Below are positions 21,721-32,544 of a stretch of DNA of 64,000 nucleotides, in pieces. Below the pieces are notes generated by a model. The model worked only from the letters and a program-made list of their open reading frames with translations, was not told the DNA's origin and did not search any database. A program made the position numbers and the translations under genes. The DNA comes from Prionace glauca (lineage: Eukaryota; Chordata; Chondrichthyes; Carcharhiniformes; Carcharhinidae), in NCBI GenBank assembly GCA_037974335.1, contig CM075760.1, forward strand, positions 33,799,609 to 33,863,608, given 5' to 3'. The first letter of the stretch is position 1; every line of letters starts with the position of its first letter.

Positions 21721-22690
21721 TGTAAGTGTGAGGTTATCACTTTGCAGCAATAATAGGAAGACAGATTATTATCTGAATGGGTGTAATTTGAGAGAGGTGG
21801 ATACACAGCGAGACCTTGGCGTCCCCATGCATCAGGAGCTGAAAGTAAGCGCTCATGTACAACAGGCAGTAAAGAAGGCCAATGGTATGATAACCTTCAA
21901 AAGGATAAGATCTAACGACAGAAATAGAGATGTGTTTATGCAGTTGTACAGGAAATTGCTGAGGCCACACTTCGATATTGTGTGCAGTTTTGATTTCATT
22001 ATTTGGGGAAGGATGTCCCTGCTACAGAGGGACTGTGCATGCATCAATGACTGAAAGTTAGTGCGCATGTACAACAGCAATAATGAAGGCCAATGGTATG
22101 CTGGCCTTCAAAGGGAGAAGATCTGAGTAAAGGAATAGAGATGTATTACTGCAGTTATACAGGACATTGCTGAGGCCACACTTCGAGGATTGTGTGCAAT
22201 TTTGATGTCCTTATCTGAGGAAGGATGTCCTTGCATTCGAAGGAGTACAGTGACTGTTTACCAGACTGATTCCTGAGATGACAATCTGTGATATAAAGAG
22301 CGACTAAGTCAGTTAGGATTTTATTCATTGGAGTTTATTAGAGTTAAACTTACAATATTGGAACAGGTTTAGACAGGGGAGATTCCGAAAGAATACCCCG
22401 ATGCTTAGGAAATTGTGGACTAAGGTTCATGGTTTGAGGATAAGCTTCAACTTCTTCGAACAGAGAGGAGAGAAATTTCTCCACCTAGATACAGAAAGTA
22501 GCTGAGGCCAAAATCTTTCGTGATTTCAAGAAGATATGATGTATAACTATTGTGGCTAAAGTGATTACGGGATCTGGGAGGAAGGGTTAGTTAGGGTATT
22601 GAAGTTGATGATCACCTATGACCAAACTGAATGGCGGAGCAGGCTCGAAGGCCTGAATCGCCCAGTCCTGCTTTTACCATATTTCAATAT
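21720..22690 (+). mobile_element. CR1-clade LINE 3' part, old (family C), with internal duplication
   Basis: The plus strand carries the region matching CR1 thumb and tail: RDLGVPMHQELKVSAHVQQ, then VQQAVKKANGM, the VVNLWN-region remnants and a 3' end GGCGGAGCAGGCTCGAAGG. A segment with CAATGACTGAAAGTTAG..CAATGGTATGCTGG near 22,040-22,110 repeats the one at 21,830-21,900, so part of the element is present twice. It is heavily mutated. Confidence 0.75.
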
Positions 22691-22820
22691 TTCTATGATT
22701 GTGAAGCTGAGGTGAGTTTGTACATGATTTGTGTCCCAACATTGTGCAACTTTGAGCCTTGTCTGAGTCCGAAACGTGTGTGAATCTGAACCAGGTCTCT
22801 GTCTGAAACTGAATGGGTCT

Positions 22821-23279
22821 GAACCTGGTGCGGGCCCGAGCCTGGTGCGGGCCCGATCCTGGTGCGGGCCCGAGCCTGGTGCAGGCCCCAGCCTGCTGCA
22901 GGCCTGAGCCTGGTGCGGGCCCGATCCTGGTGCGGGCCCGAGCCTGATGCAGGCCCCAGCCTGGTGCAGGCCTGAGCCTGGTGCGGGCCCGATCCTGGTG
23001 CGGGCCCGAGCCTGGTGCAGGCCCCAGCCTGGTGCAGGCCTGAGCCTGGTGCGGGCCCGATCCTGGTGCGGGCCCGAGCCTGGTGCGGGCCCGAGCCTGT
23101 TGCAGGCCTGAGCCTGGTGCGGGCCCGATCCTGGTGCGGGCCCGAGCCTAGTGCAGGCCCCAGCCTGGTGCAGGCCTGAGCCTGGTGCGAGCCCGATCCT
23201 GGTACGGGCCCGAGCCTGGTGCGGGCCCAAGTCTGGTGCAGGCCTGAGCCTGCTGTGGGCCCGAGTCTGGTATGGGCCC
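22821..23279 (+). repeat. GC-rich minisatellite: 17-bp unit in a 68-bp higher-order repeat
   Basis: The array consists of 27 consecutive 17-base units of the form GAGCCTGGTGCGGGCCC without any length change. Four variants recur in fixed order (GATCC.., GAGCC..GCAGG.., CAGCC.., GAGCC..GCGGG..), so GATCCT returns at 22,855, 22,923, 22,991, 23,059, 23,127 and 23,195, exactly 68 bases apart. The 233-codon Pro/Gly/His-rich frame on minus exists because the unit has no stop in any frame. Confidence 0.97.
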
Positions 23280-23280
23280 T

Positions 23281-23965
23281 CTCGACATGAATGCCAGCGT
23301 CCCATTTGCCTTTCCAACTGCCGATTAACTTCAGGTTAACCTTTGTAGAATCTTGAACAACGACTCCTAAATGTCATTGCGCACCTGATTTTCTAAGTAT
23401 TTCCCCATTTAGAAAACTCGATGCCTCCACTCCTCCTTTCAAAGTGCATAATCTCACACTTTTCCTCATTGAATTTCATCTGCCACCTCTTTGCTCACTC
23501 CCTAACCTGGCCAAGTCCTTCACCAAATCTCATCCACCCCAACTCCCCGACATCCTCATTACTCCCTGTCACGCTGCATATCTTTGTATCATCTGCAAAT
23601 TTAGCAACCGTGCCTTCATTTTGTTCTTCCAAATCATTAATGTATATTGTGAAAAGTTGTGTTCCCAGCACCGACCTCTGAGACATACCAGTAGTCACTG
23701 GCTGCCATCCTGAAAACAGATCCCTTCATCCCCACTCTCTGCCTTCTGCCAGTCAGCCAATCCTCTATCCATGCCAGGATCTTTCTCTCAACACCCTTGA
23801 CACATCTTATTTAGAAGTCTCTTCTGCAGCGCCTTATCAATGGCCTTCTGCAAATCGAAATAAATCAGGTTCAGTGGTTCTCCCTATCTAGCTTCCTTGT
23901 TACGTCCTCGAAGAACTCTAACAGATTTGTCAGACATGAACTCCCTTGACAAAGCCGAACTGTCT
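23281..23965 (-). mobile_element. CR1-clade LINE reverse-transcriptase fragment
   Basis: On minus, pieces read VTTGMSQRSVLGTQLFTIYI (family GVPQGSVLG) and AKFADDTKICSVTG, followed by EFNE-type and K.AN-type remnants. Frameshifts and stops are common. It abuts the GC-rich minisatellite. Confidence 0.8.
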
Positions 23966-24244
23966 CAGTGCTATGGTGAAGTTGTACGAATGAAGTAATA
24001 GCATGATGGGAAAGTTGGACAACTATTTGGTAGAAAGAAAAATGAAAGCTGACTCTGTGTAACCTAAGACATGAATAGGACTAGAGGAGGCCAAGACCTG
24101 ATAAGGCTGACTCCATATAACCTAGGGCTGTATGTGTAAGGCAAGGTAAGATCAGGGATGAAGGAGTCACCAACCTTTCTCTGTTCTATCAAAGGACAAG
24201 ACATAAGTATGAATGGTGAGACAAAGAGTTCTAGGAGTTCAGCA

Positions 24245-24785
24245 GGTTGTACCATGATTCTGGTCACCCTATTATAGAAAGGATAGTATTAAACAAGAAA
24301 GAGTGCAGAAAAGTTTTACGAAGATACTCTCGGGACTAGATTGTTTGAGTTATAAGGAGTGGTTGAATAGACTTTTTTTTCTGGAGGGTAGGATGCTGAG
24401 GGGTTATCTTATAGAGGTCTATAAAATAATGGGGGACATAGATCAGTTAGACAGTCAATATTTTTTCTCAACTGCATTGGTGTCTAAATCTAGAGGACAT
24501 AGGTTTGACCTGAGAAGGGAAAGAAATGAAATGGTCCAGAGGGTCATTTTTGCACACAACGGGCCGTGAGTGTCCAAAACAAGCTACCAGAGGTAGTAGT
24601 AGAGGCGGGTATGCTTTTGTTTTTTTTTTAAAGCGCTTAGACGGTTACCTGAGTAAGATGGCTATCGAGGGAAATGGGCCAAAAGCGGGCAATTGGGAAT
24701 AGGTTACTCATTAAAAAAGGGCGGCATGGACATATTGGGCCGAAAGACCTCCTTCCATGCTGTAAACCATTGTGACTTTATCGCT
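24245..24785 (+). mobile_element. CR1-clade LINE 3' fragment
   Basis: The plus frame gives LSGLDCLSYKEWLNRLFFLE and RMLRGYLIEVYKIM, the conserved CR1 C-terminal region, followed by a decayed tail with GGGCGGCATGGACATATTGG and GGCCGAAAGACCTCC. It belongs to a subfamily different from A and B. No gene function. Confidence 0.8.
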
Positions 24786-24799
24786 CCATCTCATCTTCC

Positions 24800-26690
24800 T
24801 GACTCTCCCAGATACTGATTACAGATGAATCAACCTCCTGTTTAATTAGATGAATGGGATATCATTATGCTGGGTTGTAAAATGCGATTGGAAGAATAAC
24901 TTGTCAGGGGTTATTATTCATGTATGTTTACCTAATGTAATTGATTTTTAAACTAATATGAGACCGAATTGATCGGTGCGGAAATGTATAGTTGATCTGT
25001 TATTGTTTGTACGCTGTAATTGCATCGGAAATGACCTGACGCTGTATTCCAGAGCTACTTAACCCTTCTGATCATCTCCAAGCAGTTGTATTTCGTGTTT
25101 TTTTTCAAAATAAATGTTTCATCCTTACACAGAGATATCTGCCTCGTGAGTTTTCCTTTCTGTAGTTAAAGACAGTATTGGTCACCTCAAATTTCCGTGA
25201 ATTCATGTGGATGGTATCAGAGAGAACAGCACACAGAGGGAGGGTCCCTAGGGTGATGTTCAGTGAATTTTGGGCATTTGTATCAAGGGGGAATGGATCT
25301 GATCAGGGAGAAATGCAGACTAGAAAAAGAAGGCAGTGGTTAATGGTTAAAACCAGGCTTAATGGTTACAACCAGGCACTTAATGTGTTTTCTGGACAGT
25401 GGAATCTTTTCCGATCTCATGGAGCAGTAAGAGAAAAAAAAATCTATTTTGTTTGTTTTAACCAAATGTGAAGCTGAAATATCTTTATCAGAAGGCCCCA
25501 GTCTCGGAGAATAAGTAGTCACTTGTATCAAATGGGCCCCAGATTTTTGAAACTTCTGCGTTTTTTTTCCCTTGGTCAATTCCATAGATCCCAATCTAGT
25601 CATCATTACAAAAATTGTAATCGATGATGTGCTTATCTGAAATACGACTGAAGGGGGGAAATTATTAACCAATTGACAAGGTTTTTGACATAACATAGAA
25701 TATAGAACATTACAGCGCAGTACAGGCCCTTCGGCCCTTGATGATGCACCGACCAGTGGAACCAATCTAATGACCATCTAATCTAAACTGTTCCAATGTT
25801 ACCCATGCGCCTATCCACTGATCATTTGAACGCCCTTAAAGTTGGCACATAAGACACTACAAAAAAAAACAAAATAAATCTTGAAACAATGATAATAAGG
25901 TAATGAAGAAAATACTTTACACATATGTGGATGCAATAAAAGAATTAAGTAAATAATTATGATTATTAAACATATATGCTGATATGTTAAATGTAATTTA
26001 TATATTGAATAAATTGTTGTTCATTTCAGCCAAAAGCAAGTCACTGTAAGATGTGATCGTAAAATTGATGAGTTGAGAGCCAATGGCCTGGGAAACTTAA
26101 TAGTTAGCAAAATTAATATCTGAAAGTTTCTGGCGAGGGAATACATTTTGCAACTTTACGAATGAGGACATTCAATGTTTACACATAGAGTAGATCGCAC
26201 TGGGACCCAGGATCACGTGTTTGTCCAGTTTTGCGAATGAGTTAGCGGGTATTTTCACATTGACCTCTAAATGAGAGTTCTTAGCCACACAGCAGAGGGA
26301 AGTGAGTTCAGCCAAAATGGGAGTCAGCATTGGTACTAAATGGGCGAATTAGATATCATTACACAGGGATGTACAACGCGATTGACTGAGAAATGTGTCA
26401 GGAATTATTATTGATATATGTTGACAGAATGTAATTGGTTTTAATCTAGTATGAGGTGGGAATGATCGGTAAGAACATCTATAATTGATCTGTTATTGAC
26501 TGCACACGTTAGATTCACAGGAAAAGTCCTGCCGCTCTATTCCAGAACTACTTAACCCTGTTGGTGATCTCCCAGCAGCTGTATATTTTGTTTTTGTTTT
26601 CAATTATTGTTACCCCCTCACACAGAGATATCTGTCTCGTGAGTTTTATATTGTCTATAGTTAAAGACAATCTCAAATTGTCAAATTACC
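24800..26690. other. Diverged duplicate blocks next to IgM-like unit, copy 2
   Basis: About 24,840-25,170 and 26,335-26,670 are similar to each other (both run through TTGATCTGTTATTG, CTACTTAACCCT, CAGAGATATCTG and CTCGTGAGTTTT). About 25,580-25,670 resembles 26,700-26,790 and the window start (TTGTAAT.GATGATGT). The 3' flank of the IgM-like unit has therefore been duplicated more than once. No exon was recognised in these blocks; any third CH4/TM set is absent. Confidence 0.6.
25685..25850 (-). mobile_element. LINE/SINE 3' tail fragment
   Basis: The string ACATAGAATATAGAACATTAC followed by AGGCCCTTCGGCCCTTGATG is the reverse complement of the common LINE tail in this window. Only about 165 bases remain. 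Confidence 0.75.
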
Positions 26691-27749
26691 CACAACACTA
26701 GTCATAATTTAGAAAATTGTAATTGATTATGTGTTTAAGTGAAACGCACCTCAATTTCTTCATTTCACGTGATGATTTACATATCTGTTCTGTATGTTTC
26801 CTCTATCCAGCTGGTGGTTTGCCTGTCTGGGAAGTATTTCATCGGACGACATAAAGAGAGATACACTCTGATAACCCACGCTACAGCGACACTGATAGCG
26901 TTGCTTTAAGAGGCTGTGTATAGAAAACTATCTTCGGCCACACACTGTCCTGCATTGGCCTCTAATGAAGATGACATTTTGCTGTTTAGGATTGACAAAC
27001 TCGTCAGTGACAGACCAGTTTATGCGTGAAATCGCCGCGGCCCTCCTCATTATTCACTCAGGTCTCTGCATTTTATTATGAAAAGGCAGAGATGAATGTG
27101 TATTTAAACAGATGGGTCACTGGGTGGCAGAGTGGCTCTTTCACGAAAGGGTCTTGAGTTCAACCACATCCCACACATGACTGGGAAAATTCCTGCCTGG
27201 GAAAGAGGGGAACCATATAGTAGGGAAAATGGAGCGGTGTTGATGGGTTTTGAAGAGAAAGGAATTAATCCAAGCCAGAGTTGGTTAAAATTTCAATCAA
27301 TATTTATTTTTAAAAATCAGAGAATATTTTACAGCGACATTTGTTTTAAGTTAGAAAAGCGAACATAACTATCGAGCTTCACATTGAGAACAGAACACAT
27401 GCACATGGAATCCATCAATATTTGTACATCTGATACATACACCAGAAACAGAAAACAGGATCTTAATAGAAAGAGGAATTATCAGATGCGAATGAGGAAT
27501 GAGAAAAGTTTCTTAATTATGCATTGCATTAAAACTATTAACCACAATTACATTATAACAAAAATGCCTCGTACATTTCACACTGAAAACTGAAAAAATG
27601 TCTATCATTACCTCAGTTACAGATTCAGAATGACAACCTGAGAATTTTTTTTTACTGATAGAGTCACTGAGAGCAGATTTTGTATCTGTGTCATCCAGAG
27701 ATTTTGATAATCATCTGTGGTAAATCTACTGCGTTCAAAATTCAACTCA
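26690..27749 (-). other. 3' untranslated region and flank of IgM-like unit, copy 2
   Basis: The stretch aligns with positions about 20-1,097 of copy 1. A single AATAAA signal is present on minus at 27,303-27,308, at the place matching 643-648 in copy 1. The small frames are not conserved. Nothing else is recognised. Confidence 0.6.
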
Positions 27750-27758
27750 TTACTTGAT
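27750..27758 (-). CDS. IgM heavy chain TM2 exon (coding part), copy 2
   Basis: On minus, TTTTACAG is followed by ATC AAG TAA (Ile-Lys-stop), in phase 0 with TM1. Copy 1 has ATC AAA TGA. The peptide and the acceptor are kept although Lys and stop codons differ, as expected if the membrane form was under selection after the duplication. Confidence 0.7.
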   Translation of the reverse strand: MK

Positions 27759-27897
27759 CTGTAAAATAAAGATATAATAATGCAGCAGATGTTTATGATG
27801 CGGGATATTAATGTTAGAGTTTTTAATCAGTGAAACATTGAGAGATTTTCAAATCCTTTCTGCCAGTTTGAAATGTGAATGAATTGAATCATCTCAC

Positions 27898-28025
27898 CTT
27901 CACCAGAGTGACTGCAGTGCTGTAGAAAATGCTCAAGAAGAACAGGACGATGAATGTGGAAGCGGTTGTCCAGATGTTGTTGTTATCATCCTCATTATCT
28001 TCAATCCAAATGTGATCGGTGAAGT
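27898..28025 (-). CDS. IgM heavy chain TM1 exon, copy 2
   Basis: The exon has the same 128-base length and phase as copy 1. It encodes the linker [19 protein letters not shown] and the helix [18 protein letters not shown] followed by TAVTLVK. The acceptor is CTCCTAG|ACTT and the donor G|GTGAGA, a better site than in copy 1. Most differences from copy 1 are in the linker; the helix is nearly unchanged. With CH4 at 31,145-31,474 it would form the 3' end of a membrane IgM-type chain, if upstream exons exist elsewhere. Confidence 0.92.
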
Positions 28026-28499
28026 CTAGGAGATAGAGACCAGGAAATGAAATTAGGTTACTTTATTGATCCAGGGAATTTTATGGTTATTTTTCTTTCT
28101 CCGTTCTCCTTCATAAGCTATTAATGTATTATCTATATAATTTTCAATATATATCTACTCATAAGTTCAGGACATTCAGTAGCCGATCTCCATAATTATT
28201 TTCACACATGATCTTTCTTTACATTCCTTGGACAGTCCATGTCAGAAGCAATGAAGATGGTTTCTTGAGTGTCTGTTCATTTTTGAACACTTCATAGCAT
28301 TGAACAATGTTATTACTGATATAGAGGAGCGTTCACTGATCAATGATTGTTTTCACAGATGGTTACTGATCTGTAAACTGTGAATGCTGCTGTTTAAGAG
28401 CCGGGACGCACTTTCCGATCTTTTTTCATTGATGGTGGAAATGCTTAGTAGATCATGAGTTTAAATTCAGTTTCTCAACGTGTTTATCGATGCAATTTG

Positions 28500-29243
28500 T
28501 GTTTGTGTGTCTATGCATGCGCATCTCGTGGTCTCCATTAACCTTTGGTCTGCGTCAATGTGGTTCATGAGGGTTAATGAACGTATTCATTTGCTTGCGC
28601 TTGTTGACTTGTGTTGTTGTGTGTCTGCGTCTGTGTATATTTTATTCGGCTGACATTGTAGATGCATGCCGCTCATTGTGTGAAGTCTACACATATTTAC
28701 TAATGCCACTCACAATGTGTGCATGTGTTCATGCCTATTTTAATATGTTAATTTCTGTCACACGAGGATTGTTTCCTTCCCATTCTGTGTGAGTCTGTTC
28801 CTCCGTCTTTTTGTGCACATATCCTTTAACATGTTAGTGTCTGTATATCCGTGTTGATAGTTCTACATAACGATGTGTTGATGTATGTTTGTGTTTCTGT
28901 GTGTAGCAATGCCTGCTATAGTGTTCTGTTCTATATGAGCATGTAATGTTTTTCATGTAAAAATATGACGCTCTGGCCATCTGTGTGCAGTCTGGTAATG
29001 TGCTTATATGTATTTTCCATGTTCTAGGGTTAATGTGTAGAATATTACGTGTCTCTGTATCCATATTCCTGTCAGTGATAACATATATTGGTCTGAGTGT
29101 ATGTACGTGTTTGTGTATGAATGTAGACCTGCATGCATGTGCTTCTGTCTGTAATGCGAATACGCATGTATCTGTTTGAGCTTGGATCTGTGTACCTATT
29201 TACATATGTTTATGCGTGTGTTGTACTTGTGTGTTTGCATTTC

Positions 29244-29279
<36 letters not shown>

Positions 29280-29990
29280 GTGTGTGTGTGTCTGTGCATA
29301 TTTCATTATTTACGTGCATGTTGTTTTTTTCTGCCTGTTTGTACATGTGCATGTTAATGAGTGCATGTGCGTGTGTATGTGTGTGTGTGAGTATGTGTGT
29401 GTATGGGTGTGTGAGTGTGTGTGTTTAAGTGTGTATGTGTGCGTGTGAATGTGAGTGTTTGTGTGTGTGTGTGTGTGTGTGTGTGGTGAGAGAGAGAATG
29501 AATGTATTTGTGCCTCTGTACATTAGTGCATGGAAGTATTTGTGTCTGTGCATATTTGTGTCTGTGTGTATTTTTGTTCGCGTAGTGTTGCCCATGAATG
29601 TATTTGCGTGATCGTGTTTGTTTTTGTTCGTTTGTGTATATCTTGCATGAAGTTATGGTGTATGAATGCATATTTGTATGCATGCATATTTCTCTGTGGT
29701 TTTGTGTATGTATTTATGTGTGTTGTGCACTTGTGTGCTTTTGTGTTTGCATTTGAATTTGTTTGTCCGTTTTTCAGTATATGTATGTGTGCCTGTGGGG
29801 GTGGGGAGAAGATGTGCATGCGATTGTGTATATTTACTTGTGGCTTTCTGTATGTGTGTGCATATTTGTGTGTGTATTTATGCATTTGTGTTGACATGTA
29901 TGTGTGTGTGTGTTTGCGTGTGTGTGTGTGTGTGTGCGCGCGCGCACACACACGTCTATGTGCGTCCTTATACTTGTGGCACTTCTGTGC
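28500..29990 (+). repeat. GT-rich simple-repeat tract, copy 2
   Basis: The tract matches the GT-rich tract of copy 1 in the same intron. It includes purer (GT)n runs near 29,250-29,290 and 29,459-29,484 and a GC/CA switch at 29,935-29,952. The many Cys/Val and His/Thr frames are artefacts. Confidence 0.85.
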
Positions 29991-31043
29991 AGTGCTGTCA
30001 GTGTGTGTATTTTTTTTAACCGTTGCTCCAAGTTTTACTGCAATCATTAACTGAATTTGATCCAAACAATACGAACAATGGACTATATCGTCAGTGTTTG
30101 TCGCATGAATTCCGTGAGTGCCACGGTGACATCAGGAGAACGAATGAAATAACTCATTTATGCATCTCTGAAACCCAGGGACAGACAAGTGAGGATTCTA
30201 TTATTTGTTTAAACTTGTGTCATGGGAAATGTATGCCAGCACATGATTAACAGGAACAAGAGTATTGAATCATGTTTAAATTATGTTGCATGTGTATATA
30301 TGTATTACAACGATTAAGGTAATTCAACACCTGGAGCAAGTAAACCGGAAACTAATTTGGAAATTTGTACTGTTGGCAACCTTATAGTAGATAGCCGTTC
30401 ATTTCCAAACACAGTACTTGGGGACAGGGAGGAGAGTGAACTCAGAGTATCCCTCTCTCTACCTAGTGAAGCAATGTCCCTGATGGTTCTAACCACTGAG
30501 GAAGTGGAGGTACAATTGATTAAAAGTTCCTCCTCTTTTCATTGAGGAAGTTTTGGTACATGGGTTAGCTACTGCTCCTCCCCTCTCGTGTTGGGTTAGT
30601 AGGAATCCAGGATGTTAACGATTTCATTCTCCCTCAATCCGATCGGGGTATTATTTCTCCATGTTTTTGTGTGACCCTCACTTACGCTCCCAGTGCAGCA
30701 GCTTAAAGCTGACATCAAAAGGAAAAACATGAACAATGCGAGAAGCAAGGACACAGAGATCTAAATTTTGTGTTTGTGTGTCAGAAATGTTAACATTGAC
30801 AGATTTTTTTTCCCTCAGCGGGAGGAAAGATGCTGAAGATATTTTGCGGTGTCCTGGAATGAATGTGCTCTACTCTATCCCTAACCCAGTGTGTGTCTCC
30901 GCTGGGAGCACTGGTTCAAGAATGTTGGGACAGAGACCTGAAAATATCTGACTTAAACCAAAGATATTTAATGGAAGTAAAACTGAAAAAACAACCAATT
31001 AAACAATTGGGTATTTCATTTATCGTTAGAGGAAAATGTTATT

Positions 31044-31056
31044 CTTATTTCTTATT
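31044..31056 (-). promoter_or_regulatory. Degenerate secretory polyadenylation signals, copy 2
   Basis: In the place of the two AATAAA hexamers of copy 1 this copy has AATAAG twice on minus (31,051-31,056 and 31,044-31,049). AATAAG is a poor signal. Together with the tail frameshift this weakens the secreted form. Confidence 0.5.
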
Positions 31057-31127
31057 GAAGTTTTTAATGGAAGTGAGTGATTCTCACTGACATGAATTAA
31101 CGGTGTCCATCAGCGCAAGGGAAATGT

Positions 31128-31474
31128 TCACAAAACCGGTTTACCGCTGGATTTGTCAACTGTTCTGTTGATGCTCTTCAAGGGGATGGCTTCATGTCCC
31201 ACCACACAGGAGTAAGAAGCGCCGCTGGACCAGTCCTCTGCTGCAATGGATAACAGGTTGTACATGAAGAAGGAGCTATCGCCGTTCTCCGCCACCACCT
31301 CGGTGTTCCTGTAGTTCCCGGGATTCACCGGCTTGTCGTTGACTGTCCACTTGACGAAGATCTCTCGGGGGGAGAAACCTCTCACTAAGCAGCTGAGGGA
31401 GACGAATCTCTGAGCGGAGACTTCTTCTGCCGAGGGCAGGAGGACAGAGACGTCCGGTTCCCGTGGATTTGGAT
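31128..31474 (-). CDS. IgM heavy chain CH4 exon, copy 2
   Basis: The exon begins after CTGCAG and enters in phase 1 (..|AT CCA AAT), reading [19 protein letters not shown]. It then runs through the Ig domain with Cys in [18 protein letters not shown] and in [14 protein letters not shown], and ends VDKSSG. For the membrane form it is cut at AGCG|GTAAAC (31,145/31,144) and joins TM1 in frame (SS-D-FTDHIW). The secretory tail, read on from there, has lost one base compared with copy 1, giving SGKPVL and a stop at 31,128; the family tail (..DTVNSCQ) is lost, the old stop lying at 31,084. There is no break in the domain itself. No CH3 exon was recognised up to 41 kb. Confidence 0.9.
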
Positions 31475-31942
31475 CTGCAGAAAATGTACAATAAATGTCA
31501 ATAAACTGGAGAGTTCTGGAGACAATTAATCCACTGGTGAGATATCAGGAAAGTGTGCTTCTTTTTTGATTTTAAATGCTTCCATTTTTGACTTCCAGCT
31601 TGGAGGAGAGGTGAACACAATTGTTTCCTAACTCAGAGGGGCGTAAGTTTCAGAAAGTTTATAGGACAGATCAGGCCATTCGGCCCAACTAATCTACTTT
31701 CCTTTTTGGTTTCCAAGTTTTGATGCGCCACATCAGACTCCACCCTTTTTCTTCGATCTAAACACAGTAACATCGCCTTCAGTTCACTTTTCACTCATCA
31801 ACACATCAAACTTCCCCGTAAAAATATCGATCGGCCCAGAGTCTTTTAGTTGTAGTTTTTCCATTCACGGGAGACCATTAATGCACTGAATATTAAATAT
31901 TGACTATACACTTCCACTGGAGATAGACACAGTGATGCATTT

Positions 31943-32310
31943 ACATAGAAACATAGAACAGTACAGCACAGTAGAGGCCCTTCGGCCCACAATGTTGTGC
32001 TGAGTTGTGTCCAAACCCAACATCAAGCTATCCCACTCTATCATTCTGGAGTGCTCCATGTGCCTATCCAATAACCGTTTGAATGTTCCTAAAGTGTCCG
32101 ACTCCACTATCACAGGTGGCAGTGTCTCTGTTCGAATTATGCCTGTATTACTAAACGATTCTGCGAGAAGAAGAGAAAATGTGTTGAGATAAAAGCATTG
32201 CTATTATGCAGGATCCAGAAATGGGCAGTATTAGATCGACAGTGTTTAGTTGGTGCAGTCTTGTAGGGCCGAAAGGCCTTTTCCTGCGCTGTAATTTTCT
32301 TTGGTTTTTG
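31943..32310. mobile_element. Two LINE tail fragments
   Basis: Positions 31,943-32,130 (minus) hold a LINE tail with AGGCCCTTCGGCCCACAATG and a decayed C-terminus. Positions 32,220-32,310 (plus) hold another tail ending GGGCCGAAAGGCCTTTTCC. Neither encodes a usable protein. Confidence 0.7.
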
Positions 32311-32544
32311 TTGTTGTTGACAGTGCTGCTACACAGGACTTGGTATCCATTTTCAATGCAGAGAGCAGAAGTAGATTTTTGATATCGCATCTTTTTTCCA
32401 GTGTTCAAAACCTCATAGAGTTTGCGCTTGGATAAGGATGCAGAGAACTGTGTTCTCCCAACCACTTTCATCATTACTGGCATTGAACAATGCAGTAAAA
32501 ACTGAAACCACGTCCAATGCAATATAAATGTGGACACGGTCAAT

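Noticed and set aside
22821-23279. A CRISPR-like array
   Set aside because: The units are contiguous with no unique spacers, and the genome is a vertebrate one. It is a minisatellite.
22616-23317. A 233-codon Pro/Gly/His-rich frame on minus
   Set aside because: It is the translation of the 17-bp minisatellite, whose unit has no stop in any frame. No start context, domain or splice support is seen.
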